DNA of 61,953 nt, taken from the NCBI GenBank assembly GCA_038108875.1, contig JAYNII010000007.1, forward strand, positions 1-61,953, in the 5' to 3' direction. This DNA comes from VMDH01 sp038108875. GTDB lineage: Bacteria > Pseudomonadota > Gammaproteobacteria > Magnimaribacterales > D2472. Made by a program: the position numbers and the translations under genes. The notes beneath the pieces are model-generated. The model was not told the origin of the DNA and ran no database searches. It saw only the letters and a program-made list of their open reading frames with translations. Positions 34,041-42,237 of this stretch are shown one piece after another. Within the stretch, counting starts at the first letter, position 1, and each line of letters begins with the position of its first letter.

Positions 34041-34259
34041 CTAATCATCTAGGGAGGTTAATTGACCCGAGTCTAATAATTTGTTTACTTTAAACTCTGC
34101 TTGCGAGATGATTCTCTGACATTCTTTTACTAGGGCAACACCTTCTTCAAATGATTTAATACTGGTGTCCAAATCTAGGTTTCCTTCTTCAAGCTTCTTG
34201 ACAATACCCTCAAGTTTTTTTATGGATGTTTCAAAGTCAGCACTATTTTTCTTTGTCAT
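34041..34259 (-). CDS. xseB: Exodeoxyribonuclease VII small subunit
   Basis: Small helical subunit that binds XseA to form exonuclease VII. The 72-residue product matches the family throughout: DFETSIKKLEGIVKKLEEGNLDLDTSIKSFEEGVALVKECQ is the usual two-helix hairpin. Length is typical (E. coli 80). xseA is not in the window. The gene starts 18 bases after the RND permease stop and precedes ispA by one codon, the standard xseB-ispA-dxs order. Confidence 0.93.
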   Translation of the reverse strand: MTKKNSADFETSIKKLEGIVKKLEEGNLDLDTSIKSFEEGVALVKECQRIISQAEFKVNKLLDSGQLTSLDD

Positions 34260-34277
34260 ATGTTGATTGTAGCCTAC

Positions 34278-37200
34278 TTAGGATGAAATTTGGTTTAAGG
34301 CAGAGTCGAATTTCATACCTCTTTTAGCCCACCATTTTTTTATTTGGGCAGGGAGCATAAGTGCTGCAGGTGTAAATATAAGAGTCAAAATAGTACTAAA
34401 TGCCAATCCAAAAACTATTGAAGAAGCTAGAGTTTGCCACCAATTTACAACTCTACTCCCGATCTCTACGCTTCTCGCAATTACATCTATTGAAATACCC
34501 ATGGCCAATGGCATCAGGCCAAAGACAGTCGTAGCGGTAGTAAGGAGAATAGGTCTTAATCTTTGTTTACAAGTCATGATAACTACATCATTAATTGCTT
34601 TTTCTGGATACTCACCCTTCAAGCGATTAAATGTATCAATCAAGACAATATTGTTATTTACGACGATTCCAGCTAACGCAACAAGGGCTATGCCAGTCAT
34701 AGTGGTTCCAAAAGCTTTGCCAGTAATTAGCAATCCAAATAAGACACCCACCGAAGACATAAATACAGCACTCAAAACTAAGCCGGCTTGGTAGAAGCTA
34801 TTAAATTGAGTTACCAATAATATAAGCATTAGAAATAATGCAACAAGTGCAGCAATTCCTAAGAATTGAGTGACTTCTTGAGTTTCTTCTTGTTGCCCTC
34901 TAAAGCTAGTAGTTATGTCATCAGGAAAATCTTGTTTATCCAGCCAAGCTTGAATTTCTTTAACTTTATCATCTACCAATATATCGGGTGAAGATGTTCC
35001 CAAACCAATTTCATGGAAGAATTTACCATTTCTCCTTACCACCGATTCTCTATTTTCTTGAGGCACCACTCTAATGAAACTGCTAACCGGAATAAGACCT
35101 CCAAGGGCTGGCACTTTTAAATTTTCAATACCAGATAGTGACCTATAATCACGAGCAAATCTTGCTCTGATTTCTATCTCATCTCTAGAATCATCTGGTC
35201 TATATTCGCCAATTTTAAGACCGTTAGTTAACATTTGAGTTAGAGCGCCAATGTCTACAATATTCACGCCTAATTGGGCTGCTTTTTGTTTATCAACATC
35301 TACTTTCCATTCAATTTTGGGATAAGGTAAAGAAGATCTAATATTACTGACCCCGGTCATTTCTTGTTTTAAGAATGCTTCTATAGTCCTAGTTGTTTCT
35401 GCCACATCATTTTCATTATTACCAAAAATCCCCAGTTCAATGGGTGATTCAAAAGAAGGGCCTCCCATTTCAGGAACTATTTCAACGATGATTCCAGGCA
35501 TATCTTTTGTAGCTTCGATTGCTCTATCAATTACCTCTTGGCCAGTGATGGTTCGTTTATTGGGTTCTACTACCTCAATTAATCCTCTACCAATGGAGTC
35601 TCCACCTGATGAAAACCAAAGCTGTCCAGTAGTTAAGAATGAGCTTCCTATTTCTGGAATAGCTAATAATTTATCTTCTACTCTTTCAATAATTTCTTTT
35701 GCTTCTTGGGCTGAAAAATTCCCTCGAGCACGGATAGATACCTGAGCTTGCACTGGATCAACCACTGGAAAGTAAATTGTGCCTTTACCAAAGTTAGCAT
35801 ACATAATCACGATAAAGATCAAAAGAGAAATTACCGCCAGAACCGTTTCTCCTGGGTTTTTAACAAATTTTGCTACCCATTTTTGGTAGATTGATGCCAA
35901 CTTATCAAAGACTATTTCTCCGCTAGCTTCCTTTCCATCATTGGATGCTAAGCTAGATTTTCTTTGCCCAAAATTCGCTCCCAATACTGGAGTCAAAATC
36001 ATCGCGTAAACAAGCGATGCCGTTAACACAATAAAGACGGTAACCGGAAGGTATCTCATAAACTGACCTGTAAATCCTGGCCAAAATATCAAGGGGGTAA
36101 ATGCAGCAATAGTCGTAGCAGTTGAAGATAGAATTGGATAAAACATTCTTTTAGATGCTAGTCTGTATGCTTCTAATCTTTGCAAACCTTCTGAGATCTT
36201 TCGATCAGCATATTCAGAAACCACTATGGCACCATCTATTAACATTCCAAGGCCAAGTAATAGTCCCATCATGACAAGGAAATTGAATTCAATATTCCAA
36301 ACTCTTAAGATCACAAAGGTAAGTAAAAAACAAAATGGGATAGATAGACCGACTAAAAGTCCAACTCGAATGCCCATGCTGGCAACCACCAAAATCATAA
36401 CCAAAAAGATAGCTGTAATGATATTGCCTTGTAACTCATTGATCATATTTTCAGCCCAAATCGTCTCATCATCTGTTTTAATAATGCTCAGATTTTCGGG
36501 GATAACGGTTTCGAAATCTTCAACTGCAAGCATTATGGATCTTTTTGCATTGATCGCATTTGCTCCTTCTCTTAGTTTAACTTCTAAAGTTACCGCATCC
36601 TCTCCGTTAATGAGTGCATAGGAGGTTGCATCTTTAAAGGTTCTCTTGATCTTAGCAATGTCGCTGAGCGTTACCACTGCATCCTTAGTAACTTTCACTG
36701 GAATGTTATAAACATCTTCAGCAGTTTCAAAGACACTAGGTACTTCTATGTTAAAACTGCCGAAACCAGTATCCTGAGCGCCTCCAGGAATAATAAGATT
36801 GTTGTTTGCAATAGCGCTATAAAGTTGACCAAGTGTAATTCCATAAACTTCTAATTTAGACTTATCAACTTCCGCTTCCAATACTTCTTCGGGCGCACCA
36901 GATAAGTCTACGGAGAGCACTTCATCTATTCTTTCAAGGTTATCTTGAAGTTGTCTTGCGAAAAATACTTTTTGGCGCAATGATCCTTTCCCGAGCAAGC
37001 TAAGGTTCATAACTGGGAAGGTAGCAAAAGAATATTCCCTTATTTGGGGATCCTCTGCCTCTCTTGGAAGTTTAAATTTTACTTCCTCTACTGCTTGCTT
37101 GATGTCTCTTAGAGCAATATCTAAGTCATATCCTACTTCAAATTCTCCAACTACTCGTGCATAACTTAATCTGCCGCTAGAAGATATTTCCTTAATACCA

Positions 37201-37427
37201 GGAACACTTCTCAGTCTATTTTCAAGAGGCCTTACGATAAGTCTAGACGCATCATCGGGAGAGGCGCCATCCAAAAAAACAGACACACTTACGATAGGTA
37301 TCTGAATGTTAGGGTCAGAAGCTACAGGTATTGTGCTTCTTGCAAAGGCGCCAGCTAATATAATTAACAATGCTAATGTAAGGGTGGTCTTCCCCTTAGC
37401 AAGAGCAAAATCTACTATTTGGTTCAT
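34278..37427 (-). CDS. RND efflux transporter permease
   Basis: AcrB/HAE-type inner-membrane proton-driven pump, 1049 residues, the normal length, with two sets of large periplasmic loops and 12 predicted membrane segments. Family landmarks are the N-terminal AKGKTTLTLALLIILAG, porter motifs such as IVRPLENRLRSVPGIKEISSSG and the TM4 segment GLLLGLGMLIDGAIVVSEYADR. The proton-relay sites are altered: the usual DD pair of TM4 reads DG, and TM10 reads VVNNNIVLIDTF where AcrB has a lysine. It overlaps the adaptor gene by 4 bases. No outer-membrane channel gene is nearby. Substrate unknown. Confidence 0.9.
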   Translation of the reverse strand: MNQIVDFALAKGKTTLTLALLIILAGAFARSTIPVASDPNIQIPIVSVSVFLDGASPDDASRLIVRPLENRLRSVPGIKEISSSGRLSYARVVGEFEVGYDLDIALRDIKQAVEEVKFKLPREAEDPQIREYSFATFPVMNLSLLGKGSLRQKVFFARQLQDNLERIDEVLSVDLSGAPEEVLEAEVDKSKLEVYGITLGQLYSAIANNNLIIPGGAQDTGFGSFNIEVPSVFETAEDVYNIPVKVTKDAVVTLSDIAKIKRTFKDATSYALINGEDAVTLEVKLREGANAINAKRSIMLAVEDFETVIPENLSIIKTDDETIWAENMINELQGNIITAIFLVMILVVASMGIRVGLLVGLSIPFCFLLTFVILRVWNIEFNFLVMMGLLLGLGMLIDGAIVVSEYADRKISEGLQRLEAYRLASKRMFYPILSSTATTIAAFTPLIFWPGFTGQFMRYLPVTVFIVLTASLVYAMILTPVLGANFGQRKSSLASNDGKEASGEIVFDKLASIYQKWVAKFVKNPGETVLAVISLLIFIVIMYANFGKGTIYFPVVDPVQAQVSIRARGNFSAQEAKEIIERVEDKLLAIPEIGSSFLTTGQLWFSSGGDSIGRGLIEVVEPNKRTITGQEVIDRAIEATKDMPGIIVEIVPEMGGPSFESPIELGIFGNNENDVAETTRTIEAFLKQEMTGVSNIRSSLPYPKIEWKVDVDKQKAAQLGVNIVDIGALTQMLTNGLKIGEYRPDDSRDEIEIRARFARDYRSLSGIENLKVPALGGLIPVSSFIRVVPQENRESVVRRNGKFFHEIGLGTSSPDILVDDKVKEIQAWLDKQDFPDDITTSFRGQQEETQEVTQFLGIAALVALFLMLILLVTQFNSFYQAGLVLSAVFMSSVGVLFGLLITGKAFGTTMTGIALVALAGIVVNNNIVLIDTFNRLKGEYPEKAINDVVIMTCKQRLRPILLTTATTVFGLMPLAMGISIDVIARSVEIGSRVVNWWQTLASSIVFGLAFSTILTLIFTPAALMLPAQIKKWWAKRGMKFDSALNQISS

Positions 37428-38305
37428 AAGCTCGCAAGATTTGTAACTGAAACTATTTGACCTGTTTCAACAAATCCTTGACCGAGCACAATAATATTAG
37501 AAAAATCTGGTAATCCAGATACCCAAATTCCAGCTTCTGTATCTTGAATGATTTGAACTGGAAAAAACTCAACCTTATTTTCAGTATTTACAGTTTTGAC
37601 TCCAAGTTCTCCATTATCGGCAAGCAATAAAATAGATGGAGAGATCTTGTGAGCAAGTATGGGGTCAGTTTCAATAACCATAGTCCCAGAAATACCATCT
37701 CTAACAGTACCATTAGGATTTACAATTTCGGCTTCAACTCTAAAAGTTCGAGTTGCTACAGATGCTGATTTTGAAACAAATGTGAGCTTTCCATGGATTT
37801 CATCGCCAGTAACTAAACTGATGCTTGCTTTGTGTCCTTCCTTTACATTCTTGATAGAGTTCTCAGGGACTTCAGCAATAAAAGTTATGGGATCAAGTTC
37901 TATAATCGTTGCACACAGTTGTCCTCGTTCTAGAAGATTGCCAGGCTTCACAATTTCTTCAATGTAGCCATCGAAGGGAGCTTTAACTTCCGTTCTGTTT
38001 AACTCAATAATTCCGAGTTTACATAAGAAAGAATCTTTCTTAATCCAATCTCCCTGTTTTGCACCGGTGGCTACGACTTCACCCGAGGTCTGCGCTCTTA
38101 CCTCAACTCTTTTTTCTGATATCGCATAGGTGTTGAGGTATATTTTAGGATTTATTATCTCTGGAAGTGATTGTTCAATTACTACGCTAGAGAGTGTTTT
38201 TGGCTTGGATTCATTAACGCTAAGTTCCCCAACAAATATTCCAGACACCATCCATAAGACTAGTGGCAGCAGTATATATAAAGATAATCTTACGTTTTTA
38301 CTCAT
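37424..38305 (-). CDS. RND periplasmic adaptor (membrane fusion protein) without alpha-hairpin
   Basis: 293-residue adaptor with one N-terminal membrane anchor (about residues 7-24). The first lipoyl half is EVRAQTSGEVVATGAKQGDWIKK and the second half is VKAPFDGYIEEIVKPGNLLERGQL. Only about ten residues (GIIELNRTE) separate them, so the long coiled-coil hairpin that docks on TolC-type channels is missing; typical members are about 370-400 residues. A beta-barrel domain (FIAEVPENSIKNVKEGHKASISL) and a membrane-proximal domain follow. It is cotranscribed with the permease (ATGA overlap). The reading frame is continuous, so a simple frameshift does not explain the loss. Confidence 0.85.
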   Translation of the reverse strand: MSKNVRLSLYILLPLVLWMVSGIFVGELSVNESKPKTLSSVVIEQSLPEIINPKIYLNTYAISEKRVEVRAQTSGEVVATGAKQGDWIKKDSFLCKLGIIELNRTEVKAPFDGYIEEIVKPGNLLERGQLCATIIELDPITFIAEVPENSIKNVKEGHKASISLVTGDEIHGKLTFVSKSASVATRTFRVEAEIVNPNGTVRDGISGTMVIETDPILAHKISPSILLLADNGELGVKTVNTENKVEFFPVQIIQDTEAGIWVSGLPDFSNIIVLGQGFVETGQIVSVTNLASL

Positions 38306-38344
38306 TTGTTTATTTTGAGAGGGTGAATTATAAGTTAATTTTAA

Positions 38345-38965
38345 TTATATATTGTGCTTTTTTCTTAGTTTTTCAAGAAGAGCAGTATTGGTATTGGTTA
38401 GTTTTGATTCTTCTCGAGAAGGTGCAATTTTGAATTCAATTCCATTGGACATTTCATGCTGGAGTTTCTTATACACGCTCAGAAATTGTGCTTTTGAAGC
38501 AGCATTAGCCAAATTTAAATTGGACCAACCTATTTTTTTGCCAGCAAAGTAAACTATAGGATGGGTCCAAGGGTAAGACTTGCGGGGAGCGAATGAATTG
38601 CATGCCTCTGCATATGCCGCATCGGCAGTTGGAACGTCCTGATCAATCGGAGCAGAATTACATAGTTTTACAAAATCATGCAGCGTTGGCAGAAACTCAT
38701 GGACTCTAATCATTGATTTGGAAGCATTTACAATTTGAATAATTTCAAAATATTTTAGGTTTTCTGCCCAAAGTTTTTTCGCTTTATTAACTTTTTCTTC
38801 ATTTGAAAAAATCTTATAAAATTGATAATGATAAGCAAGTTCTAGATCTAGGAAGACTTTGTTAATGGCATCAACAAATTCCTCTTTATTTGAGATCAAT
38901 TTCTTCTGCCCAGCTTTTGTCTTGGATTCTTTTATCAAATTTTTGGGAGAAGTCTCCTGCTTCAT
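38345..38965 (-). CDS. Lambda replication protein P-like helicase loader (DopE-like)
   Basis: About 206 residues; start uncertain. From residue ~27 the protein follows phage lambda P: a helix with NKVFLDLELAYHYQF, then KKLWAENLKYFEIIQIVNAS, the block FLPTLHDFVKLC (lambda P has FLPSPGQFVAWC) and KSYPWTHPIVYFAGKKIGW (lambda P has ESYPWKSNAHYWL). Lambda P brings DnaB to the origin, so a role in loading the replicative helicase is inferred. It lies directly after a tandem DnaT-domain gene. The ATG at 38965 is preferred, but ATGs at 38986 and 39007 are possible; all overlap the upstream gene by 80-120 bases. Confidence 0.75.
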   Translation of the reverse strand: MKQETSPKNLIKESKTKAGQKKLISNKEEFVDAINKVFLDLELAYHYQFYKIFSNEEKVNKAKKLWAENLKYFEIIQIVNASKSMIRVHEFLPTLHDFVKLCNSAPIDQDVPTADAAYAEACNSFAPRKSYPWTHPIVYFAGKKIGWSNLNLANAASKAQFLSVYKKLQHEMSNGIEFKIAPSREESKLTNTNTALLEKLRKKHNI

Positions 38966-39659
38966 TATTTCTTTTAAGGTTTTCATTGCCAAAGTCTGAA
39001 ATATCATTATCCGATAGTTCTTTGCGTCTTACAAACTCAACAAATTTTGAATTCCATGACTTAAAAGCTCTACCAGAATCCTTCCAAAATAGAATAAATG
39101 GTTTCAGATGACTTAGTGCTTTTTGCTGAGAAATGTTTCCCATCTCCAGCACATCAAAAACTTCTTGAGATGGCTGCCATTCATCATCAATTGGAAATGG
39201 CAATCCTTTATTAGGTAGAGAGTTTGTAGCCCATTCTCTTCGGATGTGATCTATTAAGATTTTATTCCAGTTATCTTTCAGAATTTTCTTCTCTGTCCAA
39301 TAAAGCCTAAACTCTGGTAAGAGAGATTCAACAAATTCTTTAGAAATTCCAGCGAACTTTACCACTTCAAATACTTCTCTGGCAGGACGCCAATTATTTG
39401 TCATCGCTGAAGCCGTGTTTTTATTGGTTGGAGGTTTCAAGTATTGTTCATCTTCGATTTGTTTGAGAAGATTAAACTTACTTATTTTATTTATTGCCAA
39501 ATTGATTTCTTTTTCAGTTACAAATTTTAGCTCTTCTATTCCCAATGATTTTAGATAAGCAAGATCAGTGATATTTTCTTTTCGGGCTAAAGCTATTAAG
39601 AGAGCTACATTTATGCCTAAAGTTTCAGCAATTTCTAAATCTAATAAGAGATTACTCAT
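38886..39659 (-). CDS. Tandem DnaT-domain protein, predicted replication-restart/helicase-loading partner
   Basis: 257 residues. The N-terminal ~75 residues look like a winged-helix type domain (LLLDLEIAETLGINVALLIALARKE, then EINLAINKISKFNLLKQI). Two copies of the DnaT C-terminal ssDNA-binding repeat follow: NNWRPAREVFEVVKFAGI...FRLYWTEKKILKDNWNKILIDHIRREW at about 90-145 and DEWQPSQEVFDVLEMGNI...FILFWKDSGRAFKSWNSKFVEFVRRKE at about 157-213. E. coli DnaT has one such domain (YPDWQPDADFIRLA). The tail is acidic and probably disordered. It overlaps the DAHP synthase gene by 8 bases. Role inferred from domains and from the adjacent lambda-P-like gene. Confidence 0.75.
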   Translation of the reverse strand: MSNLLLDLEIAETLGINVALLIALARKENITDLAYLKSLGIEELKFVTEKEINLAINKISKFNLLKQIEDEQYLKPPTNKNTASAMTNNWRPAREVFEVVKFAGISKEFVESLLPEFRLYWTEKKILKDNWNKILIDHIRREWATNSLPNKGLPFPIDDEWQPSQEVFDVLEMGNISQQKALSHLKPFILFWKDSGRAFKSWNSKFVEFVRRKELSDNDISDFGNENLKRNNEAGDFSQKFDKRIQDKSWAEEIDLK

Positions 39660-40710
39660 TAGATTGAGAGTTTCTTGTTCTTACAGCTTGAGAAATTTCT
39701 TCAAGGCAAATTAACGTATCCTCCCAACCCATGCAGGCATCAGTGATACTTTTTCCATATTCAAGATTATCAGTAATTGGTTGATTTCCTTCCTTTAAAT
39801 TGCTTTCTAACATAAGGCCTCTGATATATTTGTTTCCCTCGGACACTTGAGCGGCAATTTCTTGAGTAACTGAGATTTGGTTTTTGAAATTTTTTTGACT
39901 ATTGCCATGACTCGCATCAATCATTATCGATTCATTCACCTCGGCTTTCCTTAATTCTAGAAGCGTTTCTTTAACTGAATCTTTATCATGATTTGGTTTT
40001 TCTCCACCTCTTAAAATGAGGTGTGAATCTGAGTTTCCAGCAGTCTTATAAATGGAGACCATGCCATCTTTAGTATTTGAGAAGAAAACATGAGAATGGT
40101 TTGCTGCCTTTATAGCATCCACTGCTGGTTTTAGGGAACCCGAGGTGCCGTTTTTTATACCAATTGGGCATGATAGTCCAGACGCAAGCTCTCTATGAAT
40201 CTGGCTTTCAGCAGTTCTTGCGCCAATTGCACCCCAAGAAATTAGATCTGCTACATATTGAGGGGATATGGGATCTAAGAACTCTGTTCCTACCGGCAAT
40301 CCAATTTCAGAAATATCTCTTAAAATAGATCTTGCTAATAACAATCCTTTATTGCTATCAAAAGTATTATTAAGATCTGGATCATTGATCAAACCTTTCC
40401 AGCCAACTGTAGTTCTGGGTTTTTCGAAGTAAACCCTCATGATTATCAAGAGACTATTGCTATATTTTTCACGAGCATCTTTAAGGAGATTGGCATATTC
40501 CAATGCCGCTTCTTTGTCATGAATTGAGCAAGGACCGCATATTACAATTAGTCTATTATCTCTTCCATGCAAAATTTGACTTACTTCATTCCTTGTTCCA
40601 AAGACAAGTTCTGAAACTTCCTCGCTAATGGGATATTTTTTTAAAACTTCAGATGGTTTTATGAGATCAAACCTCTCAAGGATTCTTGTATCATCGGTCT
40701 TATAAATCAT
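39652..40710 (-). CDS. 3-deoxy-7-phosphoheptulonate synthase (DAHP synthase, class I)
   Basis: Commits phosphoenolpyruvate and erythrose 4-phosphate to the shikimate pathway. The 352-residue AroF/AroG/AroH-type enzyme has VICGPCSIHDKEAALEYA, MRVYFEKPRTTVGWKGLINDP, the GAIGARTAESQIHRELASGL active-site stretch, GIKNGTSG and the metal-binding MIDASHGNSQK. The start is the ATG at 40710; a TTG at 40719 is the outer limit. The feedback type (Phe, Tyr or Trp) cannot be decided here. It supplies the aroB, aroK, aroA, pheA and tyrA enzymes also encoded in this window. Confidence 0.94.
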   Translation of the reverse strand: MIYKTDDTRILERFDLIKPSEVLKKYPISEEVSELVFGTRNEVSQILHGRDNRLIVICGPCSIHDKEAALEYANLLKDAREKYSNSLLIIMRVYFEKPRTTVGWKGLINDPDLNNTFDSNKGLLLARSILRDISEIGLPVGTEFLDPISPQYVADLISWGAIGARTAESQIHRELASGLSCPIGIKNGTSGSLKPAVDAIKAANHSHVFFSNTKDGMVSIYKTAGNSDSHLILRGGEKPNHDKDSVKETLLELRKAEVNESIMIDASHGNSQKNFKNQISVTQEIAAQVSEGNKYIRGLMLESNLKEGNQPITDNLEYGKSITDACMGWEDTLICLEEISQAVRTRNSQSNE

Positions 40711-40869
40711 GGAATGCAAATCTTAAATGATGCATGCATAAAATGGTATGTTTGGTCATAAAAGTTTCTAGTAATCTTTTCTTAAAAAGTTCTTTTAAAT
40801 AAATTATTTTTCCAGATAAACACTATATATTGTGTAAAATAGGAGCATTACTAATAAATATAGTTATTT
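40711..40869 (+). other. Divergent intergenic region between DAHP synthase and scpA
   Basis: 159 AT-rich bases with no ORF or RNA gene that I can support. A TAAAAT at 40835-40840 could be a -10 for scpA but has no clear -35. An AGGAG at 40841-40845 is too far from the scpA ATG (24 bases) to be its ribosome site. Confidence 0.4.
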
Positions 40870-41664
40870 ATGAAAGCTGCAGTTCAATCTGAGCTTCCCA
40901 TGCTAAAGGGAGAGCGTCTTGCCTCTCTACCCGAGGATCTCTTTATACCGCCTAATGCTCTCGAACTTTTTTTGGAGGACTTTTCAGGCCCTATGGATGT
41001 TCTCCTGTATCTTATTCGTAAGAAGGATATAAATATCTTAGCCTTGGATGTATCTGAAATCACAGATCAATACATTAAGTATATTGAGTTAATGGATACA
41101 CTGAAGATCGAATTGGCTTCAGATTATCTTGTTATGGCTGCTACCCTTGCACACATAAAATCCAGAATGATGCTACCCTTACCCAAAGAGGAAGAGGATG
41201 AAGCAGACCCTAGATCAGAGCTTATAAAAAGACTGCAGGAGTATCAACGGTATAAAACTGCATCTGAAGAATTAGCAAATTTGCCTCGCATAGAAAGAGA
41301 TTTTTTTGCAACCCTTGCCGGTTTACCATCTTTTAAACAGTACGAAGAACCCTTCACAATTTCTGTTTTAGATTTACAGAAAGCCTTTATTGAAGCTAAT
41401 TCAAGACCTAAGTACAAGAGTGAACATACCATTGAATTTGAGGAGCTTTCTACTCAGGAGAGAATTGCTTTGATTCTTGAAATTTTGAGCAAACGCAACA
41501 TAGTTCAATTTTATAAAGTTTTAAAGAAATCTGAGGGCAGACAGGGTGTTGCAGTTTCCTTGCTGGCTTCTCTTGAACTTGCAAAGGATGGAAAAGTTGA
41601 AATCATTCAAAATGAGGATTCAAATCATATGTACTTAAAGACTATTAGAGAGGCAATTGCATAA
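40870..41664 (+). CDS. scpA: Segregation and condensation protein A
   Basis: Kleisin subunit that bridges SMC heads in the bacterial condensin. The 264-residue protein has the N-terminal kleisin block LELFLEDFSGPMDVLLYLIRKKDINILALDVSEITDQY, the helix LASDYLVMAATLAHIKSRMMLP and a C-terminal winged helix (TQERIALILEILSKRNIVQFYKVL). The first ~25 residues are not conserved, so the exact start (ATG 40870) is uncertain. scpB begins on the next base after its stop. No smc gene is present in the window. Confidence 0.92.
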   Translation: MKAAVQSELPMLKGERLASLPEDLFIPPNALELFLEDFSGPMDVLLYLIRKKDINILALDVSEITDQYIKYIELMDTLKIELASDYLVMAATLAHIKSRMMLPLPKEEEDEADPRSELIKRLQEYQRYKTASEELANLPRIERDFFATLAGLPSFKQYEEPFTISVLDLQKAFIEANSRPKYKSEHTIEFEELSTQERIALILEILSKRNIVQFYKVLKKSEGRQGVAVSLLASLELAKDGKVEIIQNEDSNHMYLKTIREAIA

Positions 41665-42234
41665 ATGAATAATCAAAACTCTATTGAATCAATATTAATT
41701 AGCTCGGGTAGACCTGTCAGACTTTCTGAAATTAAAAAGCTTTTGAATTCTCAAAGCATAGACCTCGAGCTTTCTGAAATACGAGTGGCAATTAGAGAGC
41801 TTGAAGAAAGATATTTAAATACATCGCTCGAGGTTGTTGAGGTTGCCAGTGGTTTTCGAGTGCAGGTCAAATCAGAATTTTCTAATCTTCTCTATCCAAT
41901 TTGGAATGATGCCAACTCTAAAACCTCTAAGGCATTATTAGAAACTATTGCTATTATCGCCTATAAGCAACCCGTTACAAGAGGAGATATTGAAGAAATA
42001 AGAGGTGTTACCGTAAGCTCCAATATAATTCGTAATCTTTTGGAAAGAGATTGGATCAAAATAACTGGATATCGAGATGTTCCCGGTCGACCTGCTTTGC
42101 TAGAAACTACAAAAACATTTTTAGATGATTTAAACCTAAAATCTTTAAGTCAGCTGCCGCTTCTTCCTGCTTTAGCTGAGCTTAAATTAGAGACTATCCA
42201 AACCGAACAGACCGATTTATCTCAAACCGGTTAA
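41665..42234 (+). CDS. scpB: Segregation and condensation protein B
   Basis: Two-winged-helix dimer that binds the ScpA kleisin. The 189 residues show the family start NSIESILISSGRPVRLSEIKKLL, VASGFRVQVKSEFSNLLYPIW and the highly conserved ALLETIAIIAYKQPVTRGDIEEIRGV with the C-terminal DVPGRPALLETTKTFLDDL. It is immediately adjacent to scpA and three bases before rluB, the usual scpA-scpB-rluB order of gammaproteobacteria. Confidence 0.94.
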   Translation: MNNQNSIESILISSGRPVRLSEIKKLLNSQSIDLELSEIRVAIRELEERYLNTSLEVVEVASGFRVQVKSEFSNLLYPIWNDANSKTSKALLETIAIIAYKQPVTRGDIEEIRGVTVSSNIIRNLLERDWIKITGYRDVPGRPALLETTKTFLDDLNLKSLSQLPLLPALAELKLETIQTEQTDLSQTG

Positions 42235-42237
42235 GAA

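Noticed and set aside
36226..36621. Plus-strand ORF of 131 codons inside the RND permease gene
   Set aside because: It lies wholly within a well-conserved minus-strand gene, has no recognisable domain or ribosome site, and is one of several such shadows (also near 22420, 35440, 37659 and 59367 on opposite strands).
38345..39659. Prophage remnant around the lambda-P-like gene
   Set aside because: Flanking genes are housekeeping, no integrase, repressor or structural phage gene is present, and composition looks like the neighbours.
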